A stretch of DNA of 5,093 nucleotides from Pseudomonadota bacterium (GTDB taxonomy: Bacteria > Desulfobacterota > Syntrophia > Syntrophales > JADFWA01), in contig JAUVKS010000156.1 in the NCBI GenBank assembly GCA_030596145.1, forward strand, positions 1-5,093, written 5' to 3'. Below are positions 1 through 4,522 of the stretch, piece after piece. The notes under the pieces are model-generated. The model saw only the letters and a list, made by a program, of their open reading frames with translations, did no database searches and had not been told where the DNA came from. Position numbers and translations under genes: made by a program. Numbering within the stretch: the stretch's first letter is position 1; the number at the start of each line of letters is the position of its first letter.

Positions 1-131
1 ATGAGAAGAACATCGGGGGGTACCGGGAAAAAACTTGATTCTGCAAAGGCAAGCAAAAAAAGCGCCCATGAACCATATGGAGTCTCGGCCCAGTGAAGAA
101 CCCAATCATATAATTTTCTTAATTTCCCCAC
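1..131 (-). CDS. YqaA/DedA-type membrane protein, N-terminal part (runs off the window)
   Basis: This is a partial gene of 43 codons plus 2 bases, read from 131 down to 1. The protein begins MGKLRKLYDWVLHWAETPYG and continues into a hydrophobic stretch with LFLLAFAESSFFPVPPD at residues 24-40. An Ala-Phe-x-Glu-Ser/Ala segment followed by a Pro-rich PxPPDxLL turn is the pattern I know from the start of YqaA-type inner-membrane proteins (DedA/VTT, SNARE-associated superfamily). Their exact role is unsettled; envelope homeostasis or lipid flipping has been proposed for relatives. The start is the GTG at 129-131. It has a GGGGAG Shine-Dalgarno (137-142 on the plus strand) with a 5-base spacer, and no ATG lies in frame. 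The gene overlaps the end of pcm by 13 bases, so translation is probably coupled and the two are co-transcribed. The family call is by eye on 43 residues; the reading frame itself is convincing. Confidence 0.75.
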   Translation of the reverse strand, partial: MGKLRKLYDWVLHWAETPYGSWALFLLAFAESSFFPVPPDVLL

Positions 132-772
132 CCATACTCCCCGACAAGATTAACAAAGCGGCATCCGCCAAGGTTTTCTTTTTTTATATCTTCTACGTCT
201 TCCGACAGACGGGTCAGCTTTAATAGTGCCTGTGAATGGAGACTCCCGACAGGGATAACAAGTCTTCCTCCTACGGCCAATTGCTCCAGATACGGTTTTG
301 GAACATCGGGAGCGCCCGCCGTAACGATGATCACATCGAATGGGGATTCTTCCCTCCACCCGTATGTACCATCCCCCACTCTGATCAGTACATTAAAACA
401 ACCTATCGAATCCAATACCATCCTTGCCTTACTGGCAAGAGAAGCTATCCTTTCTATGGAAAATACCCTGTCGGCAAGTTTAGACAATATGGCACTCTGA
501 TATCCGCAACCCGTTCCAATCTCAAGGACATTCTCATCCCCCTTTAATTCCAGCGCCTCCGTCATAAGGGCAACTATGTAAGGCTGGGATATTGTCTGTC
601 TTTCCCCTATGGGAAGTGGGTTGTCACTATAAGCCTGATCTGTCAATCCTTCATCCACAAAGAGATGTCTGGGTATCACCTCCATCACCCTTAATACCCG
701 TTCATCCATGACACCTCTTGAACGTATCTGAGAATCAACCATATTAATTCTCTGTTTTTTATACTTGTCCAT
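119..772 (-). CDS. pcm: Protein-L-isoaspartate O-methyltransferase
   Basis: A cytoplasmic repair enzyme that methylates the carboxyl of L-isoaspartyl residues in aged proteins using S-adenosylmethionine, starting their conversion back to aspartate. At 217 aa it is full length (the E. coli enzyme is 208 aa). Visible motifs are the substrate-side TISQPYIVALMTE (residues 60-72), SAM motif I LEIGTGCGYQSA (83-94), the acidic post-I segment SIERI (105-109), VGDGTYGW (132-139) and motif II FDVIIVTAGAP (145-155). The C-terminus RFVNLVGEYGW is also typical. The ATG at 770-772 follows an AGGGA Shine-Dalgarno (778-782) with a 5-base spacer. It lies 20 bases after the 117-aa gene and overlaps the YqaA-like gene by 13 bases, so all three look like one operon. 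In many proteobacteria surE sits directly upstream of pcm; here that place is taken by the uncharacterised 117-aa gene. Confidence 0.96.
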   Translation of the reverse strand: MDKYKKQRINMVDSQIRSRGVMDERVLRVMEVIPRHLFVDEGLTDQAYSDNPLPIGERQTISQPYIVALMTEALELKGDENVLEIGTGCGYQSAILSKLADRVFSIERIASLASKARMVLDSIGCFNVLIRVGDGTYGWREESPFDVIIVTAGAPDVPKPYLEQLAVGGRLVIPVGSLHSQALLKLTRLSEDVEDIKKENLGGCRFVNLVGEYGWGN

Positions 773-792
773 TACGGTCCCTACATAAACAC

Positions 793-1146
793 TTACTGCA
801 ATAAATGCTTCTTCCTTGGAGGAATTTTGTATATTTCTTCAACTTGCTTATGCCTGCGAAAGCCCACAGCTTCTCTGATCACAATAAGATAATAATATCT
901 AAGTTTGGCATACTCCCTTGCCCTATTGTATCTGTCTACCTCCCTGTTAATCTCACCGACTATCTCTTCTTCCAGATTGTCCTGGACTCTAACAGACTCT
1001 AATCCTGAATCAATCCTTTCCTCCATTCCTTGCAGCTCACGAAGGGCAGCAGACAGACTCTCACCAGCACGACCAAGAGCTTCTGCTCTCTCCTTTAGTA
1101 TCTCTTCCTGTGTCTTTTCAAATCCATTTTTCAGCATATCAAACAC
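793..1146 (-). CDS. Uncharacterised 117-aa helical/coiled-coil protein in the pcm operon
   Basis: I do not recognise this family. The protein is highly charged and predicted almost wholly helical. Residues 8-75 are rich in Glu, Arg, Lys, Leu and Ala with heptad-like spacing (for example EEILKERAEAL and LSAALRELQGMEERI), suggesting a coiled coil. A more aromatic segment KLRYYYLIVIREAVGFRRH follows (81-99), then a basic tail ending PPRKKHLL. There is no signal peptide or clear membrane segment, so it is probably cytoplasmic. The first available start is the GTG at 1144-1146, with an in-frame stop (TAA) four codons upstream. The ATG at 1135-1137 (residue 4) is the alternative, and neither has a good Shine-Dalgarno. 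It ends 20 bases before pcm on the same strand and is presumably the first gene of the pcm operon. Sustained coding character and operon placement support it as a real gene; its function is unknown. Confidence 0.8.
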   Translation of the reverse strand: MFDMLKNGFEKTQEEILKERAEALGRAGESLSAALRELQGMEERIDSGLESVRVQDNLEEEIVGEINREVDRYNRAREYAKLRYYYLIVIREAVGFRRHKQVEEIYKIPPRKKHLLQ

Positions 1147-1322
1147 TTCTATTTATTAGATTACTATGCTTGCATCCTTATCATTACAAAAGTTAATGCC
1201 ATCTATCATTTAACCGTCGCGTTTTCAACATATAAAGTTTAATGGGGATCCCGTAATATTCTATATGATTCGGGGTGAACGGGAGATAAAACACACAAGA
1301 AGTCTCACCGGGGAGGAATTTG

Positions 1323-1466
1323 ATGAATTTCCCACTGAAAATTGAAAATGGCGTGAAATTAAACTATATCCTAAAGACCGAACTGTTGAGCTACATATTC
1401 CGGCACATCGACCGTACCCATGATAACCGGCTGCTGATGACAGTCCGATCCGCCTGTTACTATTAA
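1323..1466 (+). CDS. Possible small protein, 47 codons, with a strong ribosome binding site
   Basis: An ATG at 1323 is preceded by a near-perfect Shine-Dalgarno, GGGAGGA (1311-1317), with GGAGG six bases from the ATG. It opens a 47-codon frame ending in TAA at 1464-1466. The product begins MNFPLKIENGVKLNYILKTE and is rich in Leu, Tyr and Arg; I recognise no domain. The last 96 bases run antisense over the 3' end of the PHP phosphoesterase gene, which argues that at least that part is fortuitous. A second, 26-codon frame (1265-1345) overlaps its start. Possible readings are a true small protein, the remnant of a decayed gene, or chance. The Shine-Dalgarno is the main support, and no convincing promoter is visible. 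Confidence 0.25.
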   Translation: MNFPLKIENGVKLNYILKTELLSYIFRHIDRTHDNRLLMTVRSACYY

Positions 1467-2243
1467 TCCTTCCCTTCTTGCGAAGGACAAATATGATTCT
1501 CTTGTTACCCTGTCATGTCTGTGATGCCAGCATTCTATACCGTCTATGAAATGAATCATGACCTCCTTAATGATCCTTAGCTGTTCTTCGATAGAAGATG
1601 TGAAAGAGACCAGAGATGTTCCATTCGGATCACCCGGATGGGCCAGCACGAGTTTCCCCCCCGCGCCCCTTATTAATCCCGAAGCTTCTTCCAGACTCAT
1701 CGGCATCTTGGGCACATCGCATTTTACCAAGTATCTATCAAAGGCCTCCTGCCTGCCAGAAACAATGCCCATCTTAATCATGTAGTTCGCTATATGGGGC
1801 CGCCCAAATGATCCGTCGACACTTGCCCGAATCTCTTCCATGTCCCTGCTCGTAAATTCTCTAAGGTTTCCCTTTCGAAATTCCCTGTTGATGTTTTCGA
1901 GTATTTTCTCCGCCCGTTTCTGCCTGAACTCACGTACCGCGTGGAGTTTTTTCACCAGTGGTTTATAATTGGCATCATATCCGTAGCCGAGAAAATCAAG
2001 GGATACCCCTTTTCCATCTTTATATGCAGGGTGTGTAAGTGTGACATTTAGTTCAACACCGGTCAAGTAACGAATACCGTACTCCGCGGCCAGAGCCTTT
2101 GCTTCATCCTGACTGTATATGGAATCATGATCGGTAATAGAAATTACGTCGATATTTCTTCTGTTGGCCTCCGCAAATATCTTCTCCAAAGACCACTTGC
2201 CGTCAGATCCGTTTTTCGAATGAATATGGAGATCAATCTTCAT
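1371..2243 (-). CDS. PHP-domain phosphoesterase (YciV / RNase AM / TrpH-like)
   Basis: A 290-aa metal-dependent phosphoesterase of the PHP superfamily. Family members such as E. coli YciV (RNase AM) act as a 5'-3' exoribonuclease and 3',5'-nucleotide bisphosphate phosphatase in the cytoplasm; the substrate here is inferred from that. All metal-binding motifs are present: motif I DLHIHS (4-9), motif II TDHD (37-40), GVEL with Glu64, GRPHIA (148-152 region), motif III AHPG (201-204) and motif IV GGSDCH (264-269). IECWHHRH near 236-243 fits the usual Glu plus His pair. Length matches the family (about 280-290 aa). The ATG at 2241-2243 must be the start, because a TAA lies two codons upstream in frame and motif I begins at residue 4. 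No Shine-Dalgarno is visible ahead of it. It is divergent from the macrodomain gene across a repeat-rich gap, and 224 bp upstream of the 117-aa gene on the same strand. Confidence 0.9.
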   Translation of the reverse strand: MKIDLHIHSKNGSDGKWSLEKIFAEANRRNIDVISITDHDSIYSQDEAKALAAEYGIRYLTGVELNVTLTHPAYKDGKGVSLDFLGYGYDANYKPLVKKLHAVREFRQKRAEKILENINREFRKGNLREFTSRDMEEIRASVDGSFGRPHIANYMIKMGIVSGRQEAFDRYLVKCDVPKMPMSLEEASGLIRGAGGKLVLAHPGDPNGTSLVSFTSSIEEQLRIIKEVMIHFIDGIECWHHRHDRVTRESYLSFARREGLIVTGGSDCHQQPVIMGTVDVPEYVAQQFGL

Positions 2244-2317
2244 TGGTTATATACCCATACGCGAGGTTATAGTATTTCCTTGTCATCAAGCAAAAAGGAT
2301 GGAGACTACTCAGGTAT

Positions 2318-2346
2318 GTAGGGGCGTATAGAGCAATACGCCCGTA
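2318..2346 (+). repeat. GTAG-headed palindrome (REP-like), unit 1
   Basis: GTAG (2318-2321) is followed at once by an 8-bp perfect inverted repeat, GGGCGTAT (2322-2329) and ATACGCCC (2336-2343), around a 6-base loop. The palindrome extends to GTA...TAC at the ends with one G/G mismatch. A GTAG tetranucleotide abutting a hairpin is the hallmark of REP elements mobilised by TnpA-REP (RAYT) transposases. Family membership is inferred; genome copy number cannot be seen here. Confidence 0.6.
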
Positions 2347-2363
2347 CCCAAGGCACAAAGTGT

Positions 2364-2392
2364 GTAGGTTGGGTTGAGGCACGAAACCCAAC
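2364..2392 (+). repeat. GTAG-headed palindrome (REP-like), unit 2
   Basis: GTAG (2364-2367) is directly followed by an 8-bp perfect inverted repeat, GTTGGGTT (2368-2375) and AACCCAAC (2385-2392), with a 9-base loop. It has the same architecture and orientation as the unit ending 17 bases upstream, but a different stem sequence. This suggests a separate REP subfamily rather than a copy of unit 1. Confidence 0.6.
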
Positions 2393-2491
2393 TATAAAAC
2401 TGACAACCGTGAACGGTTACAGTACACCTTATAGAAAAGAAGCTCTTCTTTCAATGCTAAATCTCCTGAAGACTAAACACCTGTTTTATTG

Positions 2492-2515
2492 CTTTCGTAC
2501 TTTCGTGTTTTCGTG
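2492..2515 (+). repeat. Short tandem repeat, three 8-base units
   Basis: Three head-to-tail 8-base units, CTTTCGTA, CTTTCGTG and TTTTCGTG, lie 45 bases upstream of the macrodomain start codon. Units differ by one or two bases. It could be a small slippage-prone tract or part of a larger dispersed repeat. Its position in the probable promoter/leader allows a regulatory effect, but nothing proves one. Confidence 0.5.
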
Positions 2516-2560
2516 ATATGTTTTTACAAAGCATTGGTTATAGAAAGGAGAAAATAGGTT

Positions 2561-3097
2561 ATGGCAGCAGAGGTAAAAATAAACGAATCCATATTATCCC
2601 TCGTTGAGGGAGATATAACAAACGAGAACACGGACGCCATTGTAAATGCCGCCAATGCAAGGCTCGCCGGGGGCGCCGGTGTGGATGGCGCAATACACAG
2701 AATGGGCGGCCCAGCCATCATGAAGGAATGCCGGAAAATCGGAGGCTGTCCGACAGGCCAGGCAGTTATTACCACCGGAGGAAATCTCAAGGCAAAATAC
2801 GTGATCCACACGGTAGGCCCCGTATACAAAGACGGAACAAAGGGTGAGGCAAAACTGCTGAAGAGTGCGCATCTGGAAAGCCTCAAACTCGCCTCATCAA
2901 GAGGATTGAAAAGCATCTCGTTCCCCGCTATCAGCACAGGTGTCTACGGCTATCCTGTTAACGAAGCGGCCAATATCGCCCTTAAAACGGTCATAGATTA
3001 CCTTCAAGAACACACGGATATAGAACTTGTCCGCTTTGTGCTCTTCGGCAACGAAACATATGATATCTTTTCAGAAGAATTGAGAAAGCTGATATAA
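2561..3097 (+). CDS. MacroD-type macrodomain, O-acetyl-ADP-ribose deacetylase (YmdB-like)
   Basis: A stand-alone macrodomain of 178 aa, the same size as E. coli YmdB (177 aa). MacroD-type members hydrolyse O-acetyl-ADP-ribose and remove ADP-ribose from acidic side chains; YmdB has also been reported to modulate RNase III. The ADP-ribose site is intact: GDIT (17-20), DAIVNAAN (25-32), GGAGVDGAIHRMGG (37-50) with the conserved Asp42 and His46, CPTGQAVITTGGNL (63-76), VIHTVGPV (81-88) and the phosphate loop PAISTGVYGYP (122-132). There is no signal peptide, so it is cytoplasmic. The ATG at 2561 follows AAAGGAG (2544-2550) with a rather long 10-base spacer. It stands alone: the upstream neighbour is divergent, and downstream two hairpins and a REP-like pair separate it from the kinase gene. 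The substrate in this organism is inferred from the family. Confidence 0.95.
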   Translation: MAAEVKINESILSLVEGDITNENTDAIVNAANARLAGGAGVDGAIHRMGGPAIMKECRKIGGCPTGQAVITTGGNLKAKYVIHTVGPVYKDGTKGEAKLLKSAHLESLKLASSRGLKSISFPAISTGVYGYPVNEAANIALKTVIDYLQEHTDIELVRFVLFGNETYDIFSEELRKLI

Positions 3098-3100
3098 ATT

Positions 3101-3134
3101 TGGGGCGTTTCCCCATTGACACACAAGTGTCAAT
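3101..3134 (+). terminator. Two back-to-back hairpins after the macrodomain gene; weak terminator candidate
   Basis: Just after the stop codon, TGGGG-CGTTT-CCCCA (3101-3115) forms a 5-bp stem. It shares one base with ATTGACAC-ACAA-GTGTCAAT (3115-3134), an 8-bp perfect stem with a 4-base loop. The position fits transcription termination or 3'-end protection of the macrodomain mRNA. No run of T follows either stem, so it is not a classic intrinsic terminator. It could equally be another palindromic repeat or a binding site. Confidence 0.35.
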
Positions 3135-3201
3135 ATCATATATTCCATTACCGTTTAAGAGTGTTGCATACTGTTTGAGTTCGAAGAGTGCGTTTTGGAT
3201 T

Positions 3202-3261
3202 GTAGAGTCGGGTTTTACACCTGACCGCAAACGGTGGCCCGCCTGAGGCGGACCACCCTAC
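3202..3261. repeat. Inverted pair of GTAG-headed palindromes (BIME-like)
   Basis: The left unit is GTAG (3202-3205), one base, then GTCGGGT-TTTAC-ACCTGAC (3207-3225), a 7-bp stem with one G-T pair. After a 7-base spacer, the right unit is GGTGGCCCGCC (3233-3243), TGA, GGCGGACCACC (3247-3257), an 11-bp stem with one C-A mismatch, immediately followed by CTAC (3258-3261). Read on the minus strand the right unit is GTAG plus hairpin, so the two units point toward each other. The outer bases TGTAG and CTACA (3201-3205 and 3258-3262) pair perfectly. An inverted REP pair of this kind is the basic plan of a bacterial interspersed mosaic element. It could also act as an attenuator or 3' stabiliser between the macrodomain and kinase genes. 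Confidence 0.65.
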
Positions 3262-3343
3262 AGAATTGTGAAGCTCCCCGGTAAGGAAAATATCTTTCGT
3301 AGAAAAATTATATTTTGAAAGGTTTTCGATAAGGAGTATTGAT

Positions 3344-4270
3344 ATGCAGATTTTTGTCTCCGGTTCTCTGGCCTATGATCGCATAATGGATTTTCCAGGA
3401 AAGTTTGTTGATCATATCATGCCGGATAAACTTCACATTCTCAATGTTTGCTTTATGGTCAACGGGCTCAAGGAAAATTTCGGCGGCACAGCTGGTAACA
3501 TCGCATACAGCCTGGCCCTTTTGGGAGAAACGCCTTTGATTCTGGCTACGGCAGGTACGGACTTTGACCGGTATGAAGACTGGCTGAGCAAACAAGGTCT
3601 TCCCCTGAACGGAATCAAGCGTATTGAAAAAGAATTGACTGCAGGGGCATATATAACCACCGACATGTCGGATAACCAGATCACAGGGTTCAATCCGGGA
3701 GCCATGAAGCACCCATCCCTCTTCCAGTTTGACGGGCTTAACCCTGATAAGACCATCGCCATCGTGGCACCCGGCAGCCTCGAAGATATGCTTGCCTACA
3801 GCCGTACTTACAGGAAACACCAGATTCCATACATCTTTGACCCGGGCCAGTCCATACCGGCTTTCACGGGAGACCAGCTTGCCGAAATGACTACAGGCTC
3901 GGATATTTTTATTTCCAATGACTACGAACTGGAAATGATTATGCAGGCAACCAGGCTGGACAAAAACAGTTTACTGGAACGGACCAAGGCCGTCATTACC
4001 ACGCTTGGAGAAAACGGCTCTCTGGTTGCTACGCGCTATCAGGAAACGACTATCCCAGCGGCTACTCCGGCCAGAGTGTATGACCCAACAGGGGCTGGAG
4101 ATGCCTATCGGGCCGGTCTCATCAAGGGACTGATCATTAGAAAAGACCTGAAAGACGCCGCGAGAATGGGGTCAACATGTGCCAGCTATGCAGTAGAGCA
4201 TTACGGCACCCAGGAACATCAATTCACCGAGACGGAATTCTGGAATCGGTATCGGGACAATTTCGCTTGA
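3344..4270 (+). CDS. PfkB-family carbohydrate/nucleoside kinase
   Basis: A 308-aa ATP-dependent kinase of the ribokinase/PfkB family, which phosphorylates a sugar or nucleoside hydroxyl in the cytoplasm. The N-terminal strand IFVSGSLAYDRIMDFPG (3-19) opens the fold. The glycine-rich signature FGGTAGNIAYSLALLG lies at 46-61. The C-terminal signature DPTGAGDAYRAG (247-258) carries the anion hole and catalytic base Asp253. TTLGENGSLV (219-228) is the typical nucleotide-side loop, and SNDYELEMI (191-199) matches the family's N..E motif region. Similar proteins are often annotated adenosine kinase or simply carbohydrate kinase; the substrate cannot be fixed from sequence. Start choice is firm: AAGGAG (3331-3336) sits 7 bases before the ATG. 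The gene appears to be a single unit, 246 bp after the macrodomain gene and convergent with the MoaE-like gene across a large palindrome. Confidence 0.93.
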   Translation: MQIFVSGSLAYDRIMDFPGKFVDHIMPDKLHILNVCFMVNGLKENFGGTAGNIAYSLALLGETPLILATAGTDFDRYEDWLSKQGLPLNGIKRIEKELTAGAYITTDMSDNQITGFNPGAMKHPSLFQFDGLNPDKTIAIVAPGSLEDMLAYSRTYRKHQIPYIFDPGQSIPAFTGDQLAEMTTGSDIFISNDYELEMIMQATRLDKNSLLERTKAVITTLGENGSLVATRYQETTIPAATPARVYDPTGAGDAYRAGLIKGLIIRKDLKDAARMGSTCASYAVEHYGTQEHQFTETEFWNRYRDNFA

Positions 4271-4361
4271 GACACGAAGTGATATCAAATATCAAAATGC
4301 AAAATTTAAAAGTAAAACGATTTTTAATTTTGATATTTGACAAGTCCGTAAAAAGTCTGTC

Positions 4362-4408
4362 ATTCCCGCCCCCGACAAGGACATTCGAGGGCAGGCTGCG
4401 GCGGGAAT
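4362..4408. repeat. Long-loop inverted repeat inside the nested palindrome
   Basis: ATTCCCGCC (4362-4370) and GGCGGGAAT (4400-4408) are perfect 9-bp arms around a 29-base loop. The arms carry the same ATTCCCG/CGGGAAT core as the compact hairpin 32 bases downstream, so the core occurs twice as an inverted pair within the larger element. Confidence 0.6.
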
Positions 4409-4439
4409 CCACCAACGGCTAAGCAGTTGAAAAGACTGG

Positions 4440-4459
4440 ATTCCCGTTTTCACGGGAAT
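4440..4459. terminator. ATTCCCG–CGGGAAT hairpin, possible bidirectional terminator
   Basis: ATTCCCG (4440-4446) and CGGGAAT (4453-4459) form a 7-bp perfect stem with a 6-base loop. It lies between convergent genes, 170 bases after the kinase stop and 63 bases after the MoaE-like stop. It matches the form ATTCCC-N8-GGGAAT, the shape of Neisseria dRS3 repeats, though no relationship is claimed. No T-run follows on either strand, so termination is a guess from position; it is better regarded as the core of the larger palindrome. Confidence 0.35.
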
Positions 4460-4522
4460 GATAAAATTGTGTACATTTCGACTTTTTGCGAGTCCATCAA
4501 TTTTGATATTTGATATTTTCCC

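Larger units (their letters stand above)
2244..2560. other. 317-bp divergent intergenic region, repeat-rich
   Basis: This gap lies between the divergent PHP and macrodomain genes and must hold the promoters of both. I see no convincing -35/-10 pair for either. It contains two GTAG-headed palindromes (2318-2346 and 2364-2392). A short dyad AACCGT-GA-ACGGTT follows at 2405-2418, then a second dyad AAAGAAG-CT-CTTCTTT at 2436-2451, either of which could be an operator. A three-unit tandem repeat occupies 2492-2515. The 11-mer CATTGGTTATA occurs near both edges (2241-2251 and 2532-2542). No coding frame in it looks real. The Shine-Dalgarno of the macrodomain gene, AAAGGAG, is at 2544-2550, ten bases before its ATG. 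Confidence 0.7.
4282..4516. mobile_element. 235-bp nested palindrome with 17-bp terminal inverted repeats (MITE-like)
   Basis: The ends are perfect 17-bp inverted repeats, ATATCAAATATCAAAAT (4282-4298) and ATTTTGATATTTGATAT (4500-4516). Inside, further arms nest in order: CGTAAAAAGTC (4347-4357) with GACTTTTTGCG (4480-4490, one mismatch); TCATTCCCG (4360-4368) with CGGGAATGA (4453-4461); and CGGGAATCCA (4402-4411) with TGGATTCCCG (4437-4446). Another copy of AATTTTGATATTTGA lies internally at 4326-4340, directly repeated at 4499-4513. No transposase frame is present. Nested symmetry plus terminal repeats suggests a non-autonomous element, or one palindromic repeat inserted in another. The termini are AT-rich and low complexity, so the boundaries are uncertain, and I see no clear target-site duplication. 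It fills the gap between the convergent kinase and MoaE-like genes, where it could also stop transcription from both sides. Confidence 0.5.

Noticed and set aside
236..547. 103-codon plus-strand frame opposite pcm
   Set aside because: Antisense shadow of a confidently identified gene, with no motif or ribosome binding site.
1212..1236. TTAACC with TATAAA as a promoter for the small ORF at 1323
   Set aside because: The -35 match is poor, the spacing is only 15 bases, and the leader would be about 80 bases; not strong enough to list.
1244..1253. GGGATCCC palindrome in the gap upstream of the 117-aa gene as an operator or terminator
   Set aside because: An 8-bp palindrome with no loop and no T-run is expected by chance; nothing else supports a function.
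2318..2515. Possible CRISPR array from the closely spaced palindromes
   Set aside because: The units differ in sequence, spacing is irregular, and there are no repeated spacers or cas genes.
2991..3230. 79-codon minus-strand frame covering the macrodomain tail and the REP-like pair
   Set aside because: Antisense to a real gene and built from the repeat (the SGVKPDST segment is the REP stem translated), with no domain recognised.
3433..3820. Long minus-strand frames opposite the kinase gene
   Set aside because: Shadows of the PfkB coding frame; their translations match no family and lack start signals.
4177..4422. 81-codon plus-strand frame overlapping the kinase 3' end
   Set aside because: It starts inside the kinase in another frame, has no Shine-Dalgarno, and its second half simply reads through the palindromic repeat.
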